A stretch of 64,000 nucleotides of DNA from Pollutibacter soli (GCA_029269725.1 JARJHS010000006.1:62001-126000); one strand, 5' to 3'; shown: positions 26,190-34,842, counted from the first letter of the stretch. Numbers and translations are program-made. Notes: generated by a model not told the origin, from the letters alone.

Positions 26190-26197
26190 CAAAAATA
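26190..26197 (-). promoter_or_regulatory. Candidate native tRNA promoter -7 box (TATTTTTG)
   Basis: TATTTTTG on the minus strand matches TAnnTTTG and ends 9 bases before the first tRNA 5' half at 26180. It is outside the repeats, so the original tRNA promoter probably stands in front of the outermost fragment, not in front of the intact gene. Confidence 0.5.
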
Positions 26198-26293
26198 GTA
26201 AAATTCACGACATCATCCTAACAGTTTAGCCAAATCCTAAAAACCGGAAAAGACCCCGGAAATCACTATTTTCAAGCAGACTTCCCTTCACCG

Positions 26294-27226
26294 ATGCTCA
26301 TCTCGAACACGCTGCTATTCCGGGCTTTAATATTACCGATTTCCATTTTCAGCTGCATTGGTCGCGTCAATGCCCAGCAGAGTTTTGTCTCCGATCAGAA
26401 ATACGAAGCCTATAAAAAAAGAAATCAGCAAATAGCCATAGAAGAATTTCTTAAACTGGATACCACGTCCGGCTCTCTGCTCTGGCCCAATATCGACCCG
26501 GTTCTGTTCTTTTCAAACATCAGGCAGAACATCATTTCTCCAGACAAGATCAACCAGGGGCATGCCACTAATTTTTGTGGATATGCAGCCATGACACATC
26601 TTCTTATTAAATACCATCCCGATATTTACCTGGATCAGATTATAAAACTATATCGCAACGGATCAGCGCCACTTAAAAAGAAAAATCTTGATCCCTCCGA
26701 AAGAGTACGCAACGCTGCTGGCACACTAAAAAACAAAGGCGAACTGGATATTCTTCATGCTGATCAACTTTGGTTTCTTTCACTGGCCGATGAGTTCAAG
26801 GGATACATAAATATCTTCGATCATAAATATCATCCCGGCGATGAAAATAAGATCTGGGCTGGTACCAACTACGCGAAGTTTAATAAAATGCTGAAAGAAT
26901 TTACAGATGACTATCTCCGGAGAAAAGGTTCAGATTTTATCCGTCCAATGACTGGTGACTTTTATGAATATATTTCAAAACAGCTCGAACTGGGCATTGT
27001 ACTCCTATACGTTAACAGCAAACATCTTTACCCGCATAAATTTTCTTTATTTAAACTGAGAGCACCAACACATTTTATTGTTCAATATGAAATGTACAAA
27101 GTCGGGGATCAGATTATGTTCCGCTACTGGGATTATGGATTGAAAACAGAACAACTTATCCCCAGGAAGCGATTGAGAAAACTGATTTTTGGAATAACTA
27201 CAATTGATCCACAAACTGGTTCATGA
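26294..27226 (+). CDS. Exported protein, possible papain-like fold
   Basis: A 310-residue protein with a signal peptide (ILPISIFSCIGRVNAQ). HATNFCGYAAMTHLL (C95) looks like the nucleophile helix of papain-like (C39-type) peptidases. Further on there is APTHFIVQYEMY (H260) and FRYWDYG (D280), in the order and spacing expected of a Cys-His-Asp triad. This is my inference from motif order alone, with no clear family hit. The next gene, a lipoprotein, overlaps by 4 bases, so the two are made together. If it is an enzyme, it should act in the periplasm or outside the cell. Confidence 0.55.
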   Translation: MLISNTLLFRALILPISIFSCIGRVNAQQSFVSDQKYEAYKKRNQQIAIEEFLKLDTTSGSLLWPNIDPVLFFSNIRQNIISPDKINQGHATNFCGYAAMTHLLIKYHPDIYLDQIIKLYRNGSAPLKKKNLDPSERVRNAAGTLKNKGELDILHADQLWFLSLADEFKGYINIFDHKYHPGDENKIWAGTNYAKFNKMLKEFTDDYLRRKGSDFIRPMTGDFYEYISKQLELGIVLLYVNSKHLYPHKFSLFKLRAPTHFIVQYEMYKVGDQIMFRYWDYGLKTEQLIPRKRLRKLIFGITTIDPQTGS

Positions 27227-27795
27227 AGATTATCTGCAGATATATAATCATCCTTTGCCTAAGCGGTTTTGCAGCATGCATGGCCGCAAAGAACAGAAAG
27301 ACTGCGTCATACTATCGTGAAAATAAGGAGGAAATCGAAGCATTGCGAAAGACTTATGATCAGCTTTATAATCACCAACCCTTCTCTGCAGGATTCACTG
27401 ACAAATCTTTCAGGTATTATGTGATGGAAGTAACTACTGATAGTCTACGATATATTTTCAACAGTGAAAAAAACAGGAGACAATTAGGAGAAGTAATAAA
27501 AAGATTTCAGTACGATACAACTGCATTAAGAAATCTGAGTAATATGCTTTCAGATACGAAATGCCTGTGGCTATCTAAATCATCTTTTTATGTTGATGGG
27601 CAAAGGGAAACTGTAACATATCTCTCATTTAATTCTGCTACTACTGAAAGTCCATTTGTGGAAAACAAATATTACATACTGATCTTTCTTCCACACCCTA
27701 TTACACATCCGGACATCAAGAAAAGAATTCAGAAAGGAGATCTGATTAAAATTGATGAGTTGGTGTATTATACGATTGGGAACAGGTATAGGTAG
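27223..27795 (+). CDS. Lipoprotein, unknown function
   Basis: A 190-residue protein with a lipoprotein signal (YIIILCLSGFAACMAAK, lipobox FAAC). The mature part has a charged helix (ENKEEIEALRKTYDQLY), then beta-strand-like segments such as FRYYVMEVTTDSLRYIF and KYYILIFLPHP. No family is recognised. It begins at ATGA, overlapping the stop of the papain-like gene, which suggests partner proteins. Its stop codon TAG 27793-27795 lies in a heptad repeat. Confidence 0.7.
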   Translation: MKIICRYIIILCLSGFAACMAAKNRKTASYYRENKEEIEALRKTYDQLYNHQPFSAGFTDKSFRYYVMEVTTDSLRYIFNSEKNRRQLGEVIKRFQYDTTALRNLSNMLSDTKCLWLSKSSFYVDGQRETVTYLSFNSATTESPFVENKYYILIFLPHPITHPDIKKRIQKGDLIKIDELVYYTIGNRYR

Positions 27796-27813
27796 TAGTA
27801 AGAAGTAAGTAGG
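27793..27813. repeat. Heptad repeat, left of the inverted-repeat element
   Basis: TAGTAGT, AAGAAGT and AAGTAGG are three 7-mers starting at the stop codon of the lipoprotein gene. The last runs into the left inverted repeat. Confidence 0.7.
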
Positions 27814-28284
27814 GCCTGCTGTTTTAACTGCAAAGTGTTTACAGTATGTCATTGTAGCCGATTTATCCAGGGAAATGATGCAAGGAATTTATAATTTTTG
27901 CCCAAAAAGACTTGCACCTCCATGATACATTTTTATAGGTTCTTTTTTAACCCCCCACCGTTCTAAAGATTGTATGCAGGCTTCTTTTTCTTCCTTCTTT
28001 TTGCCTTGATGCAAAAAGAAGCAAAAAAATCAAGGCTGTAGAAAAAAAGCTAAAAAATGCTCCCCGGCAGAGCGAAAGAAAAACAATCTTCGCCTGGAGA
28101 ATAAGAAATCGGCTGCAGAATATTTTGTCAGCAACAGATCAATAATCATCTGCATCACTTGTTTTTCTTTTTTATCGCCTGCCGTGAATCATTTTTTTAA
28201 ACGCCTTTTTTCTAAGGCCATTTAACAACAGCCGTTTAAAATTTGAGAAAAAGTGATAATTTAATATTTAAACAGCAGGCCCTA
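27811..28284. mobile_element. Non-coding element with terminal inverted repeats (MITE-like)
   Basis: AGGGCCTGCTGTTT at 27811-27824 is matched by its complement AAACAGCAGGCCCT at 28271-28284, giving a 474-base element with 14-bp terminal inverted repeats. AAGT flanks both ends (27807-27810 and 28285-28288), as a 4-base target duplication would. It has no credible gene. Inside, CTTCTTTTTGC (27994-28004) and GCAAAAAGAAG (28011-28021) form a perfect stem, and CCTTGAT/ATCAAGG (28004-28010, 28029-28035) a competing one. The 7-base repeat TAAGTAG lies outside both ends, so the AAGT flanks may be heptads instead. Confidence 0.55.
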
Positions 28285-28296
28285 AGTAGTAAGGAG
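28283..28296. repeat. Heptad repeat, right of the inverted-repeat element
   Basis: TAAGTAG and TAAGGAG, two 7-mers in the same orientation as those at 27793-27813, on the far side of the element. Confidence 0.55.
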
Positions 28297-28354
28297 AACA
28301 TGACAGCGGTTGAGGGTGGAAAAGACTGCGAAATGGTAGAGTTGATAACACAAA

Positions 28355-30421
28355 TTAATAAGTCAGCAATTTTTCAATCAGCTTCGCAACTTTATCGGCA
28401 TTGGGTAACATCGCTTGTTCTAATAGAATGTTCATTGGCACTGCCGGAAGATTCAATGCGCCCATAACTTCCACAGGAGCATCCAGGAACTGAAAACAAT
28501 TTTTTGTGATCCGGTAGGCTAATGCTTCGGCAAATGAATTGTTTTGTTGCTCTTCAGTCAGCACAATGCACTTGCCATGTTTTTTCACTGTACTAAAAAT
28601 CAACTCCTCATCGAGTGGAAACAGCGTTCTTAAATCAATGATCTCTACCTTTCCCCGAAATCTTTTCGCAGCTGATGAAGCCCAGTACACTCCCATTCCA
28701 TAGGTAATTATTGCGCAACTTTCACCATTTTCAATTAATTTATCATGAGCTTTCAATACGATATTTCCTTTACCTAACGGCAATACGTAATCGCTATCCG
28801 GCTCCGGTCTTTTTGCGTCTTCTGTACCAGTCACTTTGCTCCAGTACAGGCCTTTATGCTCCAGCATCACCACGGGATTCGGATCGAGAAAAGCTGCCTT
28901 CATCAAGCCTTTCATATCAGCAGCATTGGATGGAAAAACTACCTTGATTCCTTTGATACTGAGAAGAGTTGTTTCGATAGAACCGCTATGATAAGGACCA
29001 CCACCGCCATATGCGCCTACGGGTACCCGTATGACCGTTTGTACGGGATACTTTCCGTTACTTAGATAACATGATTTTGAAAGTTCAGTAACCAGTTGGT
29101 TGAATCCGGGATAAATGTAATCACCGAATTGCACTTCAACAATGGGTTTCACACCAACAGCACTCAATCCTGCTGATGATCCGATAATGTATGCCTCCTG
29201 AATCGCCGTGTTAAAGACACGATGATCACCAAATTGCTCAGCAAGAGTTGCAGCCTCACGAAATACGCCACCCAGTCTTCGTCCTACATCCTGTCCAAAT
29301 AAAATTGCCTCAGGATATTCCTCCATAATTTCCCTGATGGCAAACAACGCAGCATCAACCATCACAATTTTTTCAGTCCCATCAGAATTCCGGTTTCCGC
29401 ATTCCTCCGTAATAACAGAAGGTGCAAAAACAAAATCAGTTACCGCACCCGCATCAGGTTCTGGAGCGTTAACAGCGATAGTAAAATCGTCATTCACTTC
29501 TTGCCAGGCCATTGATTTAATACTATCCAGTTCGTCGTCAGAAATACCGTTTTCAGTTAGGCTTTTCCGTAAGTTAATTATCGGATCTCGTGAGCGATGA
29601 CTTTCCAGGTCTTCCTTAGGCCTGTAAAATTCGCGACGGACACCGCTGGTATGATGCCCCAGCAAAGGCACACTGGCCTGTATCAACCACGGTCTGCGAT
29701 TTGCCCGAACTTCAGCAATTACTTCACCTAATACGCGATATGATTCAGGAAAATCAGTACCATCAACTTTCACCGTTTTCATGCCGGGAAATCCCTGCGC
29801 ATATCCACAGGCATCGGTAACGCGTGCTTCTGCAGATGTAACACTAATGCCCCATCCATTATCCTGCACGAGGTAAATGATCGGCAAGCCTTGCAACACA
29901 GCAAATTGAAAAGCTTCACTTACTTCACCCTCTGTTATGCTTGCATCTCCCATAGAACAAATCACCACAGGATTTTCTCCATTGATACCACGAACTAATT
30001 TGTTACTGTTGATCTTTTCCAGAAATGCGAGCCCCTGAGCCACCCCTGTAGTAGGAATCACCTGCATTCCCGTGGCACTGCTTTGATGTATGATTTTTGG
30101 TTTGTCTGCTGCTTTACTGCTCGGGTGACTGTAATATTCTTTCCCCCCGCTAAACGGATCATCACGTTTAGCCAGAAGCTGTAACATCAATTCATATGGT
30201 TTATAACCCATGCCCAACAGCATGCTTTCGTCGCGATAGTATGGGCTTACATAGTCAACCGGAAGAAGATGGAAAGCAGTGGCAAGCTGAATCGCTTCAT
30301 GTCCTGCAGAAGTAGAATGAACGTATTTACAAATACCCCGGTTCTGCTCATAGGTATCTGCCATGGCTTTTGCCTGGCATATCAGTTTCCAGGCCCGGAG
30401 AAGGATTTCACGAGAAGGCAT
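28355..30421 (-). CDS. 2-oxoacid (branched-chain/pyruvate) dehydrogenase E1, alpha-beta fusion
   Basis: A 688-residue thiamin-diphosphate enzyme with both E1 subunits in one chain. Residues about 1-320 are the alpha part, with GDASITEGEVSEAFQFAVLQ and DNGWGIS as the ThDP-binding motif. Residues about 345-688 are the beta part, with ILFGQDVGRRLGGVFREA, NTAIQEAYIIGSSAGLSAVG, VRVPVGAYGGGGPYHSGSIE. Such fused E1 proteins are common in Bacteroidota and are usually annotated as 2-oxoisovalerate dehydrogenase; the substrate (branched-chain or pyruvate) cannot be told. The E2 and E3 partners are not in this window. A TATTTTTG box ends 4 bases before the ATG, so the mRNA may have almost no leader. Confidence 0.9.
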   Translation of the reverse strand: MPSREILLRAWKLICQAKAMADTYEQNRGICKYVHSTSAGHEAIQLATAFHLLPVDYVSPYYRDESMLLGMGYKPYELMLQLLAKRDDPFSGGKEYYSHPSSKAADKPKIIHQSSATGMQVIPTTGVAQGLAFLEKINSNKLVRGINGENPVVICSMGDASITEGEVSEAFQFAVLQGLPIIYLVQDNGWGISVTSAEARVTDACGYAQGFPGMKTVKVDGTDFPESYRVLGEVIAEVRANRRPWLIQASVPLLGHHTSGVRREFYRPKEDLESHRSRDPIINLRKSLTENGISDDELDSIKSMAWQEVNDDFTIAVNAPEPDAGAVTDFVFAPSVITEECGNRNSDGTEKIVMVDAALFAIREIMEEYPEAILFGQDVGRRLGGVFREAATLAEQFGDHRVFNTAIQEAYIIGSSAGLSAVGVKPIVEVQFGDYIYPGFNQLVTELSKSCYLSNGKYPVQTVIRVPVGAYGGGGPYHSGSIETTLLSIKGIKVVFPSNAADMKGLMKAAFLDPNPVVMLEHKGLYWSKVTGTEDAKRPEPDSDYVLPLGKGNIVLKAHDKLIENGESCAIITYGMGVYWASSAAKRFRGKVEIIDLRTLFPLDEELIFSTVKKHGKCIVLTEEQQNNSFAEALAYRITKNCFQFLDAPVEVMGALNLPAVPMNILLEQAMLPNADKVAKLIEKLLTY

Positions 30422-30425
30422 ATGG

Positions 30426-30433
30426 CAAAAATA
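30426..30433 (-). promoter_or_regulatory. Candidate -7 box (TATTTTTG) for the E1 gene
   Basis: TATTTTTG matches TAnnTTTG on the minus strand and ends 4 bases before the ATG at 30421. A transcript from it would be leaderless or nearly so. Confidence 0.5.
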
Positions 30434-30437
30434 AACA

Positions 30438-30467
30438 TGCGGACCGCAAAAATTATTGCAGTCCGCA
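30438..30467 (-). terminator. Intrinsic terminator of the FAH-family gene
   Basis: TGCGGACTGCAA pairs with TTGCGGTCCGCA (one G-T pair) around a 6-base loop, just after the stop of the gene at 30487. It is followed by TGTTTATTTTTG, which also holds the next gene's -7 box. Confidence 0.6.
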
Positions 30468-30486
30468 CGATAAAGAGTTTACAATT

Positions 30487-31098
30487 CTATTTTACAGAAA
30501 GCTCAAACATGCTTTCGTCTTCGATGAATCCCTCAAGATCATCTCCAACGACACACTCTCCTACTCCTGCAGGTGTTCCGGTAAATACAAGGTCGCCAAT
30601 ATTGAGCGAAAAATAATTGGATATCTGCGCGATGATATTGTCAAAACTAAAAATCATCTGACCTGAATTACCCTGCTGAACCAACTCCTTGTTTTTGTAC
30701 AAGCAGAAATTGATATCCTTTTTATTGAGTTCCGGTTTTATGTCGATCCATTTTCCGATAACGGCAGAATTATCCCAGGCTTTGGCTTTTTCCCAGGGGA
30801 GACCTTTGGCTTTTAAGTCGTTTTGAATATCCCGGGCGGTAAAATCGATCCCTACAGTATATCCATTGTAATATTTGGAAGCATAACGTTCCTGGATATA
30901 TTTTCCATTTTTACTGATCCTCAAAACCAATTCAGTTTCATAATGAAGTTCATTGGTGAATTCAGGATAATAAAATGGGGTATGGGTTTGCAGCAGTGCG
31001 CTCTTAGGTTTCAGAAAGATGACTGGCTCTTCAGGAACGTCATTGCCCAGTTCTTTGGCATGAGCAACATAGTTCCGGCCAATACAGAAAATTTTCAT
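30487..31098 (-). CDS. Fumarylacetoacetate hydrolase-family protein
   Basis: A 203-residue enzyme of the FAH fold, with MKIFCIGRNYVAHAKELGN at its start and the metal-site residues in LHYETELVLRISK (E-x-E) and VGIDFTARDIQ. ATG 31098 is chosen over a TTG two codons before it. The compact form (about 200 residues) is like bacterial acylpyruvases and oxaloacetate tautomerase/decarboxylase, which act on small 2-oxo acids. The exact substrate is not known. It precedes the fused E1 gene, with a terminator between them. Confidence 0.85.
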   Translation of the reverse strand: MKIFCIGRNYVAHAKELGNDVPEEPVIFLKPKSALLQTHTPFYYPEFTNELHYETELVLRISKNGKYIQERYASKYYNGYTVGIDFTARDIQNDLKAKGLPWEKAKAWDNSAVIGKWIDIKPELNKKDINFCLYKNKELVQQGNSGQMIFSFDNIIAQISNYFSLNIGDLVFTGTPAGVGECVVGDDLEGFIEDESMFELSVK

Positions 31099-31222
31099 GT
31101 TCAATAAGGTTTAAAGATCGATAACAGGTAAACGATTTGAACTCCGGTGTTATAACTAGATTGTGGTTAATGCAGGAGAATTGGATATAGTGATCGCTAA
31201 AATAATTAAACATATTGAAAGT

Positions 31223-31801
31223 TCAACCAGTGAAATGCAAATTATTTGCCTTATTCATAGCAGACTCTATGCCCTCCAGAGCAAATATTTCAATGATTTC
31301 AGCTGATTTTATGATTTTTTGTTTAACGATCGGAAGCTCCTCTTTCGTCCATTTTCCCAGTACAAAATCAACCTGCATTCCTTTGGGAAATGAATTCCCG
31401 ATACCAAATCTGAACCTCGGATAAGCCGTTGTTCCCAGCCATTCATGTATGCTTTTCAGGCCATTATGACCCGCATCGCTACCCGAAGCCTTTAATTTTA
31501 TTTTTTCCAGGGGTATGGCCAGTTCATCAACCAATACAAGAATCCGGGATGCATCAATATTTTCTTTATCCATCCAGTATTTAACGGCTTTTCCACTCAG
31601 GTTCATGTAGGTAGTTGGTTTAATGCAGACAAGCGTTTTACCTTTGATTTTAATGGTCGTTCGCTCCGCCAACCGGTCACTTGTAAATTTTGCTCCGTGC
31701 TTTTCAGCCAGGTAGTCAATCATGTCAAAACCAATATTGTGCCGCGTGTTCAAGTATGCGTCACCGATATTTCCCAGTCCGGCAATTAATAGTTTGGACA
31801 T
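31223..31801 (-). CDS. pth: Peptidyl-tRNA hydrolase
   Basis: A 192-residue enzyme that frees tRNA from peptidyl-tRNA lost by stalled ribosomes. The family signature is complete: GLGNIGDAYLNTRHNIGFDM with N11 and catalytic H21, KPTTYMNLSG, VLVDELAIPLEKI with the acid partner, and GSDAGHNGLKSI. The length is normal. The start ATG 31801 is 8 bases before heptad repeats. It follows prs and rplY in the order often seen in Bacteroidota, but a terminator after rplY separates them. Confidence 0.95.
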   Translation of the reverse strand: MSKLLIAGLGNIGDAYLNTRHNIGFDMIDYLAEKHGAKFTSDRLAERTTIKIKGKTLVCIKPTTYMNLSGKAVKYWMDKENIDASRILVLVDELAIPLEKIKLKASGSDAGHNGLKSIHEWLGTTAYPRFRFGIGNSFPKGMQVDFVLGKWTKEELPIVKQKIIKSAEIIEIFALEGIESAMNKANNLHFTG

Positions 31802-31809
31802 AATTTAAT

Positions 31810-31830
31810 AGTTCATAGTTCACAGTTTTG
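31810..31830. repeat. Heptad repeat upstream of pth
   Basis: AGTTCAT, AGTTCAC and AGTTTTG, three consecutive 7-mers, followed by GAACAGCC (31830-31837), the core seen beside other heptad tracts. Confidence 0.75.
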
Positions 31831-32007
31831 AACAGCCACTCCCTGAGTTGTCAGAAGAGCCGCTGGCACCATGATAAATGGCAAAAATGGTAATCGTCAG
31901 GAAGCCCTGATCACACTTCAATTTCGCCTGAATTCAGGAGCAACAAATGACTGTTATTACCAGGTGGTTAATCATCCTCGCGTTCACTATAGTTCACCTC
32001 ACCCATG

Positions 32008-32028
32008 CTGTCAACTGACAACCAACAA
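32008..32028. repeat. Heptad repeat downstream of rplY
   Basis: CTGTCAA, CTGACAA and CCAACAA, three consecutive 7-mers. In complement they belong to the AGTTGTC family seen at 14003-14023. Confidence 0.75.
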
Positions 32029-32041
32029 CTTTTTCTTATTT

Positions 32042-32078
32042 AAAAAAAGAGCCCGCCGAAGTAATTCTCCGACGGGCT
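32042..32078 (-). terminator. Intrinsic terminator of the prs-rplY operon
   Basis: AGCCCG pairs with CGGGCT (32050-32055 with 32073-32078), with two more inner pairs after one mismatch. On the minus strand seven T follow. It lies 20 bases after the rplY stop. Confidence 0.75.
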
Positions 32079-32097
32079 ATGAAGATAACAAATTGAA

Positions 32098-32742
32098 TTA
32101 TTTCTTCGCGGCAGGAGCAGCGGCTTTAGCGGCCGGAGCAGCTTTTGCAGGAGCAGCACCTTTAGATGCAGCAGGAGCAGCAGCTTCTTCCTGTTTCAAC
32201 TGACGAGTCATGGTTACAGATGCGATGGGAATCCTCGGCGAATTCATGATTTCATAATTGTCCATCTTTACATCTTCTACGCGGATATTACCCATCAACT
32301 GAAGATTGGTGATATCTACTTCGATATTCTCCTTCAGGTATTTTGGAAGGGTTTTTACTTTCAATGCTTTCATCTTGATTTCAAGACGACCACCAGCTTT
32401 AACACCTTCTGCAGCGCCAACAAATTTCAAAGGAATCGTAGCAGAAACTTTTTTGTCTTCAACCAGTTCCAATAAATCAACATGATTCAGACGATCTGAA
32501 ACTTTGTCGAATTGAAGGTCTTTCAGAATGCATTTGTACGATTTTCCATCCACATTAACTTCTGCGAGCTGGAAATCCGGTGTATACACGAGCGGTTTGA
32601 AGTCAGTTGCCTTTGCAGTAAAATTGACTTCTTTAGCACCCCCATAAATTACACCAGGCACCAGGTCCTGAGAGCGTAACTGGCGGGTGGCTGTTTTGCC
32701 CGTTCCGGTCCTCAGTTGTCCATTGATTGTAATTGTCTTCAT
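32098..32742 (-). CDS. rplY: 50S ribosomal protein L25 (general stress protein Ctc type)
   Basis: A 214-residue protein of the long (Ctc/TL5) form of L25, which binds 5S rRNA. The N-terminal domain starts MKTITINGQLRTGTGKTATRQLRSQDLVPGVIYGG (shown in parts in the sequence at 32640-32742) and the C-terminal TL5 domain holds KVSATIPLKFVGAAEGVKAGG. The last ~35 residues are an alanine/lysine/proline tail (APAASKGAAPAKAAPAAKA), common in Bacteroidota L25. It follows prs by 37 bases, so they form an operon. Confidence 0.94.
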   Translation of the reverse strand: MKTITINGQLRTGTGKTATRQLRSQDLVPGVIYGGAKEVNFTAKATDFKPLVYTPDFQLAEVNVDGKSYKCILKDLQFDKVSDRLNHVDLLELVEDKKVSATIPLKFVGAAEGVKAGGRLEIKMKALKVKTLPKYLKENIEVDITNLQLMGNIRVEDVKMDNYEIMNSPRIPIASVTMTRQLKQEEAAAPAASKGAAPAKAAPAAKAAAPAAKK

Positions 32743-32779
32743 TGTATAATTATTGATTAATTGCCTTTTCTTATCCGGG

Positions 32780-33739
32780 TTATTTATTCCTTAATTGGGA
32801 ATGAATAAACAAACTGGTTATACTCTGATTTTCATAGGCGTTTTTGATCGCAGAAGCGAACAGCTTTGAAACCGTGAGTACTTTAAGTTTGGATGCCTGA
32901 CCACGGATGGGGATAGTATCACAAACCACCAGTTCTTCCAGGTGACTGTTTTCAATATTGGTATAAGCGTTTCCACTCAACACAGGATGCGTACAAAGTG
33001 CTCTCACACTTCTGGCACCCTTTTCCTTCAGCAGCTTTGCCGCTCTCGTCAATGTACCTGCTGTATCACAGATATCATCAAGAAGAACTACATCCCTGCC
33101 GGTCACATCACCTATCACCACCATGCTGGCTATCTCATTTGCCCGCTTTCTGTGCTTGTCACAAATCACCATTTCGGCATTGAAATAACTGGCCATTTCC
33201 CTGATCCTGTTTGCACTACCCACGTCAGGGGCCGCAAAGGTAAGGTATTCCAGGTTCAGATTCTGTATATATGGGATAAAAATTGCCGACCCGTCGAGGT
33301 GATCCACGGGAATGTCAAAATAGCCCTGAATCTGGGGAGCATGAAGGTCCATAGTAATCACCCTGTCGGCTCCAGCTGCAGTTAAAAGATTGGCAACCAG
33401 CTTAGAACCAATAGCTACGCGGGGTTTATCCTTCCTGTCCTGGCGGGCATAACCAAAATAAGGTATCACAGCAATGATCTTATACGCCGAAGCCCGCTTC
33501 GCTGCGTCGATCATTAACAGTAATTCCATGAGATTATCACTTGGAGAAAACGTGCTTTGCACTAGGAAAACATAATCTCCTCTTATACTTTCGAGGAAGA
33601 TTGGCTGTATCTCGCCGTCGCTGAAGCGTTGTATGCTGATTTTGCCCAGGCCAGGCCCGTAGCAAGCTGCAATTTTTTCTGCGAGGTATTGAGATCCGGT
33701 ACCTGAAAAAATTTTGACTGAAGGGCCGATACGTTCCAT
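32780..33739 (-). CDS. prs: Ribose-phosphate pyrophosphokinase
   Basis: A 319-residue enzyme making PRPP from ribose 5-phosphate and ATP, used for nucleotides, histidine and tryptophan. Start ATG 33739 (MERIGPSVKIFSGTGSQYLA) fits the family; the frame to 33787 adds an implausible hydrophobic leader. The ATP loop YFGYARQDRK, the histidine/metal motif TMDLHAPQIQGYF and the PRPP-binding VVLLDDICDTAGTL are present. Upstream, TATCTTCG on the minus strand (near 33762) is one base from the TAnnTTTG box. It heads the prs-rplY operon. Confidence 0.95.
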   Translation of the reverse strand: MERIGPSVKIFSGTGSQYLAEKIAACYGPGLGKISIQRFSDGEIQPIFLESIRGDYVFLVQSTFSPSDNLMELLLMIDAAKRASAYKIIAVIPYFGYARQDRKDKPRVAIGSKLVANLLTAAGADRVITMDLHAPQIQGYFDIPVDHLDGSAIFIPYIQNLNLEYLTFAAPDVGSANRIREMASYFNAEMVICDKHRKRANEIASMVVIGDVTGRDVVLLDDICDTAGTLTRAAKLLKEKGARSVRALCTHPVLSGNAYTNIENSHLEELVVCDTIPIRGQASKLKVLTVSKLFASAIKNAYENQSITSLFIHSQLRNK

Positions 33740-33850
33740 AACCGCTATATGTGCGGCGAAGATAAAAACCGTAAAGAAACAGACCAATTATTTAAACCGG
33801 TAATGGTCCAAATAATTGGTCTGGAAAAATTTAGGGTTGAAAGCTGGAAA

Positions 33851-34063
33851 TTATTTAAAAGAAGCCACCATTACTGTAGTGGAAACAGGTGTTATGTTAT
33901 CAGGTTTTTTCTCCATGGTAAGCGAGTATTTCTTGCTTTTCATGGTCCGATAAATTGATGTACAGATGAAAACAGAAAAGATCAAAATCACACAATACAT
34001 TCCAACGCAAAACATGAAAGGCTGTAGCGAGCCGAGGACGAGTTGGCGGTTCGTTTTTTTCAT
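33851..34063 (-). CDS. Small single-span membrane protein (hypothetical)
   Basis: A 70-residue frame starting MKKTNRQLVLGS, with one hydrophobic helix (about residues 16-39, PFMFCVGMYCVILIFSVFIC) and a basic tail. It fills the gap between prs and radC. A lysine-rich start and a single clean helix favour a real gene, but no family is known and a same-sized frame on the other strand exists. Confidence 0.45.
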   Translation of the reverse strand: MKKTNRQLVLGSLQPFMFCVGMYCVILIFSVFICTSIYRTMKSKKYSLTMEKKPDNITPVSTTVMVASFK

Positions 34064-34140
34064 AAGAATGGATTTTTATTTTCCGTTTTTGGATTTTGGA
34101 TATAAGGATGAATAATAAACGTTAACAGAAATAAAAAATT

Positions 34141-34836
34141 ATGTTGTCGGGCGAGAAATTGGGCATATTGCAGTGGGCTGTGGATGACCGGCCAAGAGAG
34201 AAATTAAGGACCAAAGGTGCTATGAGCCTGAGTGATGCAGAGTTACTCAGTATAATCATACGAAACGGCACAAAAAATAAATCCGCTTTTGAAATAGCAC
34301 AGGAGATACTTCACCTTTGTAAAAACAATCTGCCCGAGCTTGGCCGGCTTTCTGTCAAAGATCTGATGCGGATCAGGGGTATGGGAATGACCAAATCCGT
34401 TATGGTGATGGCCGCCCTTGAGCTCGGCAGAAGAAGACATGCTTCGGACCAGTTACCAAAGCCGGTTATCACGGGAAGTACAGATATCGCCCGCTATCTG
34501 CAAACACGTTTCCAGGACCTTAACCACGAAATTTTTGCCGTCGTATTCCTTAACCGTGGCAACCGGATTATCGATATTGAAATTGTAAGCTCCGGCGGAC
34601 TTACCGGAACAGTGGCCGATCCCCGCATTATTTTAAAAAAGGCGCTCGAAGAAGAAGCGGTAAGCATAATTCTCTGTCACAATCACCCTTCAGGCAACCT
34701 CAAACCCAGCCGCGCAGATGAAGAACTCACTTATCGCATCCGGGATGCCGCTAAACTCCTCGATATTCGGCTACTCGATCACGTTATAGTGAGCAGCGAA
34801 GGTTGGTTTAGTTTTGCGGATGATGGTCTGATCTGA
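34141..34836 (+). CDS. radC: RadC-family JAB-domain protein
   Basis: A 231-residue protein, the normal RadC length. The N-terminal part has a helix-hairpin-helix (LSVKDLMRIRGMGMTKSVMVMAALELGRR). The C-terminal JAB/MPN-type metal site is H180-N-H182-PSGNLKPSRAD. RadC was named for DNA repair, but its real role is unclear and it is often found near mobile DNA or stress genes. It is complete and lies convergent to the carbonic anhydrase gene. Confidence 0.92.
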   Translation: MLSGEKLGILQWAVDDRPREKLRTKGAMSLSDAELLSIIIRNGTKNKSAFEIAQEILHLCKNNLPELGRLSVKDLMRIRGMGMTKSVMVMAALELGRRRHASDQLPKPVITGSTDIARYLQTRFQDLNHEIFAVVFLNRGNRIIDIEIVSSGGLTGTVADPRIILKKALEEEAVSIILCHNHPSGNLKPSRADEELTYRIRDAAKLLDIRLLDHVIVSSEGWFSFADDGLI

Positions 34837-34842
34837 AAAATG

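Larger units (their letters stand above)
31802..32097. other. Intergenic region between rplY and pth
   Basis: 296 bases with two heptad tracts (31810-31830 and 32008-32028), an AGTTGTCAG/CTGACAACC inverted match (31846-31854 and 32015-32023) and the rplY terminator. I see no gene. Confidence 0.6.

Noticed and set aside
33749..33958. 69-codon plus-strand frame between prs and radC
   Set aside because: It overlaps the minus-strand small membrane protein frame, which has a better start and a clean helix.
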